Shown piece by piece: positions 7,279-17,100 of a DNA stretch of 40,454 bases. Below the pieces are notes generated by a model. That model did no database searches. It had not been told where the DNA came from and was given only the letters and a program-made list of their open reading frames with translations. This DNA comes from Deltaproteobacteria bacterium (GTDB lineage Bacteria > Myxococcota > Myxococcia > Myxococcales > SZAS-1). Each line of letters begins with the position of its first letter. The first letter of the stretch is position 1. Where the stretch lies: assembly GCA_018266075.1 (NCBI GenBank), contig JAFEBB010000066.1, positions 1 to 40,454 on the forward strand. Direction: 5' to 3'. A program made the position numbers and the translations under genes.

Positions 7279-7629
7279 CTAGTTTCCGGTGCGCTCAGCC
7301 TGCGACTTCTTCGCGAGTGCGCGGAATCTCGTTCCGCGGTTGGGCGCCACTTTTAGAGCCGCCGGCGGCGGTGCACCGTCAGCGTCGAGGTCCTGGTAGG
7401 CACGAAGGGAAGCAGTGGTGACCCTTGTGTGCCGGCCAGCCTTCTTCGCACGAACGAGCTTCCCCTTCTTGATGAGCTCGTAGACCCGGCTAACGCTGCA
7501 ACCGAGTTCCTCGGCTGCTTCCTCGATCGAGAGCGTGCCGGCGGGCGCAAGCGCTCGCCGCAGCGCGCGTAGTTCGCGCGTCTGCTCCTGGAGCGCGGCC
7601 AGCAGCTGGCGCCCGAGTTCCTCGGTCAC
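7279..7629 (-). CDS. Helix-turn-helix protein, excisionase/MerR-like (HTH_17 type)
   Basis: This is a 116-residue protein from the GTG at 7629. It is preceded by a good ribosome binding site (GGAGAGGAG about 9 nt upstream), which decides the start against the longer reading from 7911. Residues 5-28 form a predicted amphipathic helix (LGRQLLAALQEQTRELRALRR). Residues about 32-78 (LSIEEAAEELGCSVSRVYE, then LIKKGKLVRAKKAGRHTRV) match the winged HTH of excisionase-family DNA-binding proteins. The C-terminal tail is basic. Such proteins act as Xis-like recombination directionality factors or as small regulators in integrative elements. Its closeness to a tRNA half fits an integrated element; alternatively it is a stand-alone regulator. 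Confidence 0.82.
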   Translation of the reverse strand: MTEELGRQLLAALQEQTRELRALRRALAPAGTLSIEEAAEELGCSVSRVYELIKKGKLVRAKKAGRHTRVTTASLRAYQDLDADGAPPPAALKVAPNRGTRFRALAKKSQAERTGN

Positions 7630-8073
7630 GCGACCAGCTCCTCTCCATCGAGGCGCCGCAGAGGTTGTAGGACGCGCTGGACGCCCGCGAGCTCGGCTCT
7701 TGAGGAGCACCGGCTGGTGCGGCGTGAGCGCGGGCGAGCTGCGTACATGGGCCGAGCTTGCCGAACGCAGCTTGAAGGGGCCCGCTGGTACATTTCTCCC
7801 CGAAGGGGCGTTCGACGCCACCGCCGTCCTGCGGGTGGGTATTGCGATTCGTGGCGTTGACGCGCAATTCGAGCCGGACCCGCTACACCTGCACCCCAAG
7901 AGGGCAGTCACGCCTTGTCGTGCAACGTGACTCGGGGCGCAGAGGGTGTGGCGAATTGATCCGTCGCGGTGACGAGAATCGACAGAGGCGTCACTGACGG
8001 CAGCAGCGTGGACGTAGGGACAGCTCGCGGGGAACGACCAAGCTCCTCTCGATGCGATCCTCAGCGCCGATGC
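7630..8073. other. Gene-poor stretch
   Basis: No supported gene. A minus-strand frame runs from 7911 into the HTH gene, but it lacks family-like sequence and the HTH gene has its own ribosome binding site. No RNA gene, terminator or promoter could be identified with confidence. It may hold the control region of the HTH gene. Confidence 0.4.
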
Positions 8074-8220
8074 TCACGCACCTGCGAAATACCTTTGAGA
8101 TTCCCTTGAGGCCAGGGGGTTGGCCGCGTCTGCACGCTCCGCAGGATCCGGTTCGACACGCAGCTCGTGGCGGCATGTCGCGCACAGCACGCCGACCCGC
8201 ATGAGGTGCCCACACCTCAT
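8074..8220 (-). CDS. Possible 48-residue zinc-ribbon-like small protein
   Basis: A short minus-strand frame opens with MRCGHLMRVGVLCATCRHEL and ends in RESQRYFAGA. The N-terminal CxxH and CxxCxxH pattern resembles a small zinc knuckle or ribbon. An in-frame TAA lies six codons before the ATG, so the ATG is the first start. No strong ribosome binding site is visible. The start codon is buried in a perfect 8-bp hairpin (see the repeat entry at 8201-8220). It could be a small element-encoded regulator, or a chance frame in GC-rich DNA. Confidence 0.35.
   Translation of the reverse strand: MRCGHLMRVGVLCATCRHELRVEPDPAERADAANPLASRESQRYFAGA
8201..8220. promoter_or_regulatory. Perfect hairpin overlapping the start of the small zinc-ribbon frame
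   Basis: The arms ATGAGGTG (8201-8208) and CACCTCAT (8213-8220) are perfectly complementary with a 4-nt loop. On the minus strand the hairpin starts with the ATG of the small frame, so an RNA hairpin would mask the start codon; as DNA it could be a dimer operator. No function is shown. Confidence 0.5.
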
Positions 8221-8391
8221 TTCGGGGTGGTGCGATTAGCACGCGTTTCTGAAGGTGCGCCGTCGTTCCTGACGTCTCGACCGCGTCCGCACGATGGACG
8301 TCGGCGTGCGAGTGAAACGGGATGCGCACCAGGACTGACGTGGGCGGCTTGTGCTTCGGGAAGATCGGTCTGCGTGCGACGACGTCCGGCA

Positions 8392-8419
8392 TACGTCCGA
8401 CGTACGCACGTCGGACGTA
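8392..8419. repeat. Perfect 12-bp inverted repeat
   Basis: The arms TACGTCCGACGT (8392-8403) and ACGTCGGACGTA (8408-8419) are exact reverse complements around a 4-nt spacer. It lies in a non-coding stretch unusually rich in ACGTC/GACGT words (8270-8525). It could be a binding site for a dimeric protein, a recombination site or a hairpin. It is the longest short-spaced perfect inverted repeat I found in the window. Confidence 0.85.
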
Positions 8420-8481
8420 GCTCACGTGGGGCGGTCGCGTGGCACGTCCACGCCGGGGACGGAGGGCGTCTCTGCGGCGCG

Positions 8482-8523
8482 GTTGGACGTGCGCTGACGT
8501 CCGATCTGCGTCCGACGTCCAAC
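8482..8523. repeat. 9-bp inverted repeat with ACGTC core
   Basis: The arms GTTGGACGT (8482-8490) and ACGTCCAAC (8515-8523) are perfect, with a 24-bp spacer that itself contains further GACGTCC and GTCCGACGTC words. It lies 20 bp beyond the stop of the minus-strand gene ending at 8544. It shares its ACGTCC core with the 12-bp repeat 63 bp away, which suggests a family of sites. Confidence 0.75.
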
Positions 8524-8543
8524 GATCGGCGCCGCGACGCCGA

Positions 8544-9557
8544 TCAGCGAAGCCGGGGGACCATCGGGAAGTCTTCGCGGAGCTGGGGAACAAGCTCGAC
8601 CAGCGACTGAATCGCGCGCTTGACGTACGCCGAGGTCACCCGCGCACCCGGCTGCCCGACCTCGCCATCGAGCAAGTCCGCGATGTCGGCCACCAAGTCA
8701 CGTGGGAAGACCGAATGTCGTCGATGCCTCCTCAGCTCGAGGCCGCCGGATCCAGGATTCCGGATCTCGCCGATGTCGCCGTCGGTGAGCCTGGGTCGCG
8801 CGACGTAGAACGGAATGAGGAGCACGTAGAGGCGCCAAACGGGCTGGTTCAGCTGCGCGACCACGTTTCCGCCCCGCATTCTCAGGAGGGGCGGGCCAAG
8901 GCGCGTCTTGTCGACCTCCGCGTCGACCGGTTCGGGCTCCTCCATCGCCACCTTCCAAAACGAACGCAGTCCAGCCGGGTCGTCTGGAGGGTCGCCACGG
9001 TGCTTCGATTGGTGCTTGAGCCGCTGAAGGTGCAGAGGCGCCAGGAGGGACTCGCGAACGGCATCGAGGGCGAGGTGTTCTGGGGAACCTGGTGCTGCGG
9101 CGCGAATCGCATCGCCGAGGCACATGCCCAGGTACTGCTCCAGATCGGGCTCACGTGGGTGCACCACACGACCATCGGGTTGCCTCTTGCCCGGTAGGCG
9201 TGCGGCGCTCTCGCCCCTCCCAGTCGTTGGCAAGTCTCGAACGCAGGCGAGCACTTCCTGGATCGGCCCGAACTGGTCGACCTCGTCCACTGCGTCAGGC
9301 GTCGGATTCTGCGGCAGGTAGGCCTGACGAATGCGGCTCTGGATTCGCTCAAGAGCTTTGGACGCCAAACCAGGGTTCACCAGGTGAGAGAAGTCCAGCT
9401 TCGCCTCCCGCCGCGCGCAGCAAGCGCACGCATTCCATGAAGCTACCTGGTCACCGCGTGCGGCGCCGCGCGGCCTGCACCTCGGACCGCCTGCGCCTTC
9501 TGCAGTCCTGCTGCGTCGCCTACAGGCGTGAGCCCGGTGATTTGGAATGTCACTCAC
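8544..9557 (-). CDS. Hypothetical protein of up to 337 residues
   Basis: The minus-strand frame ends at 8544. From about residue 48 onwards it looks genuinely coding, with high G/C third positions and balanced composition. Examples are KLDFSHLVNPGLASKALERI, DEVDQFGPIQEVLACVRDLP, the hydrophobic VWRLYVLLIPFYVARPRLTD and the C-terminal AYVKRAIQSLVELVPQLRED. The first 45 residues are Arg/Cys/Ala-rich and unlike a normal N-terminus, and the GTG at 9557 has no clear ribosome binding site. The gene may therefore be 5'-truncated, start later, or carry a frameshift. No domain was recognised. It lies alone in the gene-poor stretch next to the broken tRNA and could be cargo of the element. Confidence 0.6.
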   Translation of the reverse strand: MSDIPNHRAHACRRRSRTAEGAGGPRCRPRGAARGDQVASWNACACCARREAKLDFSHLVNPGLASKALERIQSRIRQAYLPQNPTPDAVDEVDQFGPIQEVLACVRDLPTTGRGESAARLPGKRQPDGRVVHPREPDLEQYLGMCLGDAIRAAAPGSPEHLALDAVRESLLAPLHLQRLKHQSKHRGDPPDDPAGLRSFWKVAMEEPEPVDAEVDKTRLGPPLLRMRGGNVVAQLNQPVWRLYVLLIPFYVARPRLTDGDIGEIRNPGSGGLELRRHRRHSVFPRDLVADIADLLDGEVGQPGARVTSAYVKRAIQSLVELVPQLREDFPMVPRLR

Positions 9558-10112
9558 GGTCAGTCGGAAGCTGACCCGACCGGAACGTGCACCTCAGGCA
9601 CCGTCGCCGACTTCGTCGGCCTCTACTATGACTTGCAGGCCGACTTCCCCGGCGCAGCGGTTCCCTAGTACTTGGTGTTCTGCTCGATTCGAGTGGGGCA
9701 GGCCCCGCGGATTGGACCCACGGCAACACGTTTCAGTCTGTCCAGGTGACTGACGTGGACTTCAGCTTCAGCTTTGCAGCGATCTGTCTGGCTCGGCTGT
9801 GGCCGTGGTTGTCCGGGACGCGGGCCTCCCACGACCCAAGGGGAGCTTGCTGATCCACCGAATCCCATTCTGCGCGGCGCACTCCCGATGCGAGAGCCCG
9901 CTCGCAGTGGACTCCGAGCCATCCGCAGCCACCCTTCCCGGCCAAGCCTGACGTGAGCAACTGATCGAACTCCGCCTAAGGAACTGTAGTCAACGGGCGG
10001 ATTCAGGCGTACCGCCAATCCGTATAATTCCGCTTTCGCCTCGACTTCCTCGACTCGGCGTGGAAGCATCCCCCTTTGTCGAGTGTCCATCACTGTCTCC
10101 GAGAGGCGACAT
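9558..10112. other. Gene-poor stretch with possible coding remnants
   Basis: No intact gene is supported. A plus-strand frame from about 9471 to 9668, partly overlapping the hypothetical gene, gives protein-like sequence (VIWNVTHGQSEADPTG, ADFVGLYYDLQADFPGAAVP) and then stops. Short protein-like pieces follow in other frames on both strands near 9710-9960. This looks like decayed coding DNA. The promoter for the isomerase/giant-gene unit should lie here, but I could not place -10/-35 boxes. Confidence 0.4.
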
Positions 10113-11015
10113 GTGAAGTGCTGGGTGAGGGTGGTCGCGGTCTCGGTGGTCGTGGTCGGCTCGGCTTCGTGCCGCGGCCGAGAGTCTGCTCAATCGCCCG
10201 AGAAGGTAGTGGCTGCACCCTCGGATCCGGTCGTCGGTCGCTTCAGCGGCGGTGTGGTCACGCAATCGGAGGTCGTCGAAGAGGTCCGGCAGATGCCGCC
10301 GGCCCTGCGCAAGGAGTTCTCCTCGGCAGCCGGCGAGCGCGAGCTCGTGAGCAGCATGGTCGACAAGCGCCTCCTCTTCGAGGAGGCCCAACGCCGCGGG
10401 CTCCAGAAGGATCCTGACATCGAGCGCGAGGTCCAGGAGCTCCAGGAGCGCTTGATGATTCGAGCCCTCCTCGCGCAGGAGGAGAAGCGCGCGGGACCGA
10501 TCTCCGAGCAGGAGCTCCGCCAGTACTTCCAGGCCAACCCGAAGGAGTTCATTACACCCGAGAAGGTGCAGATCGAGCGGCTCCTGATCGCGGTTCCCGC
10601 CACTGCTTCGAAGTCTGACCGCGCCAAGGCACGCGAGAAGACGGAGCGCCTACTGGCCCAGGCGAAGCGTGGGGTCGCGCTTGCGAAGTTGGCGGCGAGC
10701 GTCGAGGGGGGCGCTGCCAAAACCGAGGTGATGGAGCCGTTCGCGAAGACGGATTCGCACGATCCGAAGCTCGTCGAGGCGGCTTTCGCCCTGAAAGACG
10801 CAGGCGCCCTCTCCAGTGTGCTCGAGCTCAACGGCGGTTTCGCCGTGCTCCGGCTCGTGGCGCGTCAGCCCGAGTCACCTCTGCCCTTCGAAGCCGTGCG
10901 CTCCAAGATCGAGACCAAGCTCGATCCCGCGCACCGCAGGCACGTATTCAACGAGTTGCTGGAGAAGTTGCGGAAGCCGGCCGAGGTCCATGTGGACCTC
11001 GCCACGCGGAAGTAG
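10113..11015 (+). CDS. Lipoprotein peptidyl-prolyl isomerase, parvulin/SurA-like
   Basis: This is a 300-residue protein from the GTG at 10113, preceded by GAGAGG with 6-nt spacing. A GTG at 10083 would add ten residues before the signal and is less likely. The signal VKCWVRVVAVSVVVVGSASC ends in a lipobox with Cys20 as the lipidation site. Residues about 35-135 form a SurA_N/trigger-factor-like helical region (VTQSEVVEEVRQMPPALRKE, VSSMVDKRLLFEEAQRRG). Residues about 150-255 resemble a parvulin rotamase domain (EKVQIERLLIAVP through LELNGGFAVLRLVARQPESP). It should be tethered to a membrane facing the periplasm and assist proline isomerisation or folding. The giant gene starts 15 bp downstream, so that product is its likely client. 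Confidence 0.9.
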   Translation: MKCWVRVVAVSVVVVGSASCRGRESAQSPEKVVAAPSDPVVGRFSGGVVTQSEVVEEVRQMPPALRKEFSSAAGERELVSSMVDKRLLFEEAQRRGLQKDPDIEREVQELQERLMIRALLAQEEKRAGPISEQELRQYFQANPKEFITPEKVQIERLLIAVPATASKSDRAKAREKTERLLAQAKRGVALAKLAASVEGGAAKTEVMEPFAKTDSHDPKLVEAAFALKDAGALSSVLELNGGFAVLRLVARQPESPLPFEAVRSKIETKLDPAHRRHVFNELLEKLRKPAEVHVDLATRK

Positions 11016-11030
11016 TTCGAGGGGGCAGTC

Positions 11031-11108
11031 GTGGGGCGTCTGGGAGGGCACGCCTGCGCAGCTCTTGCCATCGTGGTGACGGGTCTGTCCGCAGGCAGTG
11101 CCCGAGCC
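11031..11108 (+). other. Signal peptide of the giant protein
   Basis: The start reads VGRLGGHACAALAIVV followed by TGLSAGSARA, with one early arginine, a hydrophobic core and an AXA-type cleavage site after residue 26. This indicates export through Sec. No lipobox is present, so the protein is not itself a lipoprotein. Confidence 0.85.
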
Positions 11109-14100
11109 GCCTCTTCGACCGCCGTCTCCGCGATCTATCCGCTCGCGCCGTTGAGTCCGGGGGAACAGGCCTTCGAGCTGGGTATCGACGTCTCCGGCTC
11201 GCCTGCACAGGTGCAGATCAACGTGGTGGGACAGTCGCCCACGTTGGGGGCGTTCGTCGATCTCCAGAGCTTCTCGATTCAACGCGACGCCTCGAGCACG
11301 ACTCCTTTTCACACGCTCGTGCCCCTGACCTCGCCACTCCCAGGTGATGCGCTGTTGGAGATCGTGGCGACACCGCTCGACGCCACTGGAACGCCAGGCA
11401 CGAGCGCCTCGGTCACTTTCGATGCCACGGCGCAAGTGCCCTCGTTTGCGCCGAGCCCAGTCTCGGTGCAGCCCACGAATGATGGGAAAGGAATCCTGGT
11501 CGACGTGGCATTCGCGGGCCAGGTGATGGACGGCAGCCTTTCGGGAACTGGTGTGGGCGCGAGCGCCCTGCGCCTGGCCCACGGTGCGCTCGCGTCGGTG
11601 TCGGGGCAGGCGTTCGCCACGGTCTCAGCATTGGCGGCTCATCCTTCGCCTGCCACGCCCGGCCACGTCACGTTCTTGCTCCCATTGAACGGGACGATCC
11701 CCTTCGACGGCATCTTCGAGGGCGACATCACCCTGCGCGACCCTTTCGGCCGGCAGATTCACACCTCGGTGGTGCAGTTCACGAGCGCGACGGCGTTCGA
11801 TCCCGTGGACTCGATCAACATCCAGCCCTCGCCGCTGCTGCTTTCCGGGGGCTTCGGACAGGCCGTTCAACTCCAGGTGACAGCCAAGTTCGAGAACGCC
11901 GGCAACGTCGATCTCTCGGGGCCAGGAAACGGCGTTGTGTACACCTCGTCGAATTCTGGAGTGGTCACCGTGAGCCGCGACGGGCTCGCGGTGGCGCGCG
12001 CGAACGGCGAGGCGGACATCCAGGCGCAGTACGCCGGGTACACCCAGAGCACGCACGTGATCGTGGACTCGAGCGCTCAGGTGCAGAGCGTGCAGTTGCT
12101 GCCGGTGGGGGCGTCGGTTCCGCACGTCGGCGGCACGGTCGCGCTCACCTTCCAGGGCACGCTCACCGACGGCCGCACTGTGGACCTCACGCCTGCCTCC
12201 GTGGGCACGCAGTACGCAAGCGCCAACACCAACATCGCGACCGTGAGCTCCGATGGCACCGTCACCGGCGTGGCTCCGGGCTCAGTCCAGATCACAGCGC
12301 AGAACGGTAATTACCAGTCGAGCTTGCTCGTGCAGGTAGTCGACGCGCCGCCGCAGATCATGCTCTCCGCGCCGAGCTCCGTTTCAGCCAGCTCGTCGTT
12401 CTCGCTCGTGGCGAACGCCAGCGATGACGTTGGTATCTCCTATGTCCAGTTCTATGTCGGCGGCGTGCCGACGTCGAAGAGCTCTTCGCCGCCGTACACG
12501 CTGCAGATCCAGGCCTCGCCGAACGCAGGCCAGGTGATGACGCTCGGCGCCGAGGCCGTGGACACGGGCGGAAACCACACCCGCGCCGCGGACGTTCAAG
12601 TTACCGTCACGCCTCCGCCGCCTGGGAGCTCCGGATCGGTCGTTTATGAAGTGCCCACGACAGGCCAGATGTTTGTTCAGGCCGTGCCGGTCTCCCTCCG
12701 CGTAACGAGCGGCGACTGGCACTCCGGGACGCTCTCCACGCTCGACTTCCAGGTCGTGCACTTCTCGGCCGACGACCAGCCAATCGGCGATGCCATCCAC
12801 CCGCGCGTCGAGCTCCGCACGTTCGAGAGCGACCAGGGGCCGCAGACGGTGGCCGTGCCTCTGTGGGAGACGACGTATGTACCGCCGCAGGGCGCCGCGG
12901 GCTCGTCGGTGACCATTCGGGCCGCGGCGATCGACCGCAATGGACAGCCCGTGGCGGTTGTCCCGGTCGTCGCGCAGATCGTTGCGGATCAGCCCCCGCT
13001 GCTCGAGCTCACGAACCCGTACGGGCCCACGGCGAACGCACAGGTCGGCGTTCCGCTCAACGTCACGGGCACCGTGGGCTCGAACCTTCTTGGATACGGC
13101 GCAGATCTGTCGCTGCTCGTCGACGGGACGCCGATGGCGACCCAGCACTTGAATGGCGTCTATCAAGATGGGGCAGGGGTCCTCACTCAACAATTCACGC
13201 TTCCCTGGACGCCCGCCGCGTCGGATCTCGGCCACGCAAGAACGATCCAGGTGACCGCCACCGACGTAGCTGGAAGCACTTCGGTGGTGGCATTCACGGC
13301 CGCGGTCATTCCCACGGCGGCGCCTCAAGTGGCGATCCTCACCCCCGCGGCTCAGAGTGTGAACGTTGTAGGCACGAAGCTCGCGCTGACAGCGCAGGTG
13401 GTGGATTCGGCGCCGGGCAAAGTCAGCGTGAGCTGGTCCGTGAATGGTTCCGTCGTTGGGATCTCGAACGCTCCGCCCTACCAAGTGAACTACCCGGTTC
13501 CCGCCTCGGCGGCGGGACAGACGCTCACGATTCAGGCAAGTGCGGAGGATTCACTTGGCAACTCTGGCCAGGCATCAATTCCAGTCTTTGCCCAGGCCGA
13601 TACCTCGCCGCCCACGGCCTCGGTCGTCGTTCCGCGCGACCAGGCGAACGTGGTGAACACCAACGACCTCCTGGTCACGGTCGCCGGACAGGACAACGTC
13701 GGAGTGGTTCAGGTTCAGGTAACCGTCGACGACGCGGTTGTCTTCACAGACACGAGCCCGTCTCCCAACTCGGGCGTACCGGGTTCGTTCATCACCAACG
13801 CCGTGGTGCCCGCGGCGGTGCTTCAATCGGCGAACGACCACCGCATCTCGGCGCGTGCGCTGGATGCCGCTGGGAATGCTGGTGTTGCACCAGCCGTGAC
13901 CATCCACGCCAAGGGCGACCAGCCCCCCACGGTCCACATCGCCACGCCTTCAACCGGATCGAAGGTCACCCTCGGTACGACGATCCCGGTTGCGGTCCAG
14001 GCCGATGACGACGTGGCGGTGCGTCAGGTCGCGCTCACGCTCGATGGACAGTCTGTCGGGCTGAAGAACCTGCCGCCCTACAACTTCAACATCTCGATCT

Positions 14101-17100
14101 CCGGTTCAGCGCGGACGGCCACGCTTCAGGCGACTGCGACAGACTCCAGCGGGCAGACGGCGACGGACACCATCAGCTTCCAGGCCACGACGAACAGCTC
14201 GCCGCCACTGGTGGCCTTCAAGGCGCCGACAGACGGCGCCCACATCTTCGCGGGGCGGCCGCTCACCGTGAATGTGGCGGCGTCGAGTTCCGTTTCCGTG
14301 GATCACGTGGAGCTCCTGATGAACGGGAGCCACGTCGACACGAGCAACTCGGGTACGCAGCTGGGATTGTATCAACTCTTCAGTTTCACGGTTCCGAATC
14401 CCGGTTCTTCCGGCGACCACCCAGTGCTTCAGGCCATTGCAACCGACACGGGTGGCCTGACGGCATCGGCGACGGTCACGTTGGCGGTGGTTGCGGACCA
14501 GCCGCCGACGGTCGGAATCGTCGCTCCGCCGCCAGGAAGTCCGTATCGTGAAGGTGATGACGTGGTGGTCCAGTTCACGCTCGGCGACGACGACGGCGTT
14601 GTGGGCTGGGTCGGCGTGACAGGCGGAATCGCGCAGGGCACCTTGCCTTCGGGAGGCACGGCGCTCGACATCTCCAAACCGTTCATCACAACTGTCGAAG
14701 CGCCCATCATCTCTCAGGGACAGCCTCCGACGGTCGGCGTGACGGCGCGCGATACGGCGGGCCAGGACACTACGGCGACCGTGAGCCTCGACGTACAGCG
14801 GGACACCATCGCGCCGTCGGCAGTGCTGGTCACGCCCACCGCGCCCGATGGCGGAGCCTTCACCGCCACGCCCAATGGCACGCTCTCCGTGCGTGTCGAC
14901 ACGACAGACAACGTGAGGGTCAAGAGCAGCGTCGTCTACATCGATGGCGTGTCCCCTGACGGTGGGCTCCCGCTTCCCGTGGACAACGCACAATTCGTCA
15001 CCACGAGCGCGCCTGATCCGAACACGCCAGGGCAGGTGATTCTGACGAAGACCTACAAGGGGACGTTTGCGGGCCCCGTTTCCTTGGTGGGCCTGGCGGT
15101 TGGCGCTCACACCCTCTTTGTTCGCGTCAGCGATCCTGCTGGGAACTACACGGACACCGCGATTCTCAACTTCGTGATTCCGCAGATCACCGATCAATTG
15201 CCGCCTCAGATCTCGCTGCAGCTGCAGGGTGGTCCGGATTCGCAGAGTGTGGTGTCGAATTCGACGGTGACGCTCGCAGCGACTGTGGTCGACGATGTCC
15301 ACGTGGCCAGCCTCCTCGTCACGCAGGACGGGCAGCCGATCTTCTCGGTTCTCGACGCAGGTGCCGGAGCGACTCTGTATCAGGCCATTCCGGTGACCAT
15401 CCCTGACATCGCATCGACGGGTCCGAGGTTGATCACCTTTACGGCCACGGCGTCGGATGGCGTCGGGCACGTCTCTACATCGAGCCTCACGCGGACGCTT
15501 GTTGCAGATCAGCCGCCGACGGTGTCACAGCTGCTACCCGTCTCCGGCGCCGTGCTCACCGAGGAAGCTGTGACGCAGGTGCAGGTCAAGGACGAGGACG
15601 ACGTCGGGGTCACCTCTTGGGTCGAGGCGCTATCGACCCGCCCCATCTCCTCGGCGAGCCCCACGGCGTTGGTGTTCGCTGCACCTGCTGCGAATACATC
15701 CGCGAGCGTCCCAAGCGTAACCGTGACGCTCGGGAATACGCAGACCTTCACGGCAAACGTGGTCAGCAATGGCGTCAGCGTATCGCCGCCGCAGGGGATG
15801 AGCCTTGGGGCGGCGAGGGGCAAGGTGAATGTCCAGATTGCGCCCTCACCCAGCGGTGCTGGAGCGATTGGAACTGCGACTTATCGCTATCGTGTGAGCG
15901 TTGGCCACGAGGGCGATGCCGCGCTCGCTGACTTCCTTTCTCGAAATCCTGGCGGGTCGGCTGCAGTGACGTTCGCGGCACCCTCTTACTCTGCAATCCT
16001 CGATTTCCCGGCCGACTCGATCACCGTCGAGGAGCTGGATCTTCAACTTGCACCAGTCGCCTCGGGCCAGGAGCCGATGGCCATCACCGAGCTCGCCGTG
16101 GAGTACCAGGACGGTGATAGCCCGGAGTTCCGCGTAAGTGCGGCCGGCGAGCGGGTGGTCACGAAGCTTGCATCGACCGACAAGCCCGCGCCTGGCCAGC
16201 CCCGGACGGAGACGTCGGAGATCCGAGTGCCGCGCGGATGGGCGCCGGCAGCTGCATATCTGACAGCCGTGGTCACCGATACAGCAGGCAATACGAAGTA
16301 CACCGCTTCGAGCTTTGCAACCCAGGCAGATCACACACCGCCTACCGTGGCCATCGGAACGCCGGTCACGGGCTCGACCGTGGTCGCGGATGTGCCCTTC
16401 ACGGTCATCGTGAGCTCATCCGACAACGTCGAGATCATCTCCGAGGACCTTTTGGTGAATGGCACCGTCGTGCAGACGGTCTCCGCCTACCAGGGCCAGA
16501 CGCAACTCACGCTCTCGCTTCCGCTACAAACCTCGGGTGCTCCGGCGGTGATTACCGCCATTGCGCACGACCTCGCGGGCAACGCTGCGACCTCGTCGCC
16601 CGTGTACCTGAACGTGCAGGCCGACCAGCCGCCCGGCGTTGCGTTCCAGTCGCTGAGTTCAGCGGTGCAGAACATCACCCACGCCGAGCTGGCGAGCGGA
16701 TACGTCTCTCTATTTCAGGGCGCGCCCGCGACGCTGGGTGTGCTCGCCACGGACGACGTGGGGATCGTGCAGCTCTCCGCTACGTACCAGGGTGCGATGA
16801 TCTTCTCGCAGAGCTACTCCACGCCGGTGCAGGGCGTCTCTCCTTCCATCATTTTTACTCCTCCGGCGGGCGCGGACGGGGCGCCGACGACACTTGAAGT
16901 TACCGCGACCGACAGCGACGGCCACGCCGTGACGGGCCGGTTGATAATTGCCACCACCCGGCCACAGGCGCCCGCTCTTGCGGTGGCCTCTCCGGTGTCC
17001 GGCTCGACGATCGCGGCCGGGAGCATTCAGCTCTACTGCCAGGCCGTCGCGGGCGGTGCCACGCCCGTGGAGTCGGTCGACTTCATGATCGATGGCCAGC

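Noticed and set aside
7000-7300. A tRNA interrupted by a group I intron
   Set aside because: No 3' exon with ACCGT and TGTCGGC was found downstream, and no conserved intron core was recognised. Integration or truncation explains the break better.
8688-8701. TGTCGGCCACCA, resembling the 3' acceptor end of the missing tRNA-Thr half
   Set aside because: No T-arm precedes it, and it falls inside coding-like sequence of the orphan protein. It is a chance match.
8439-9197. A 252-codon plus-strand frame opposite the orphan protein
   Set aside because: The minus-strand reading has the better third-position G/C preference and more natural hydrophobic and charged segments, so this one is treated as its shadow.
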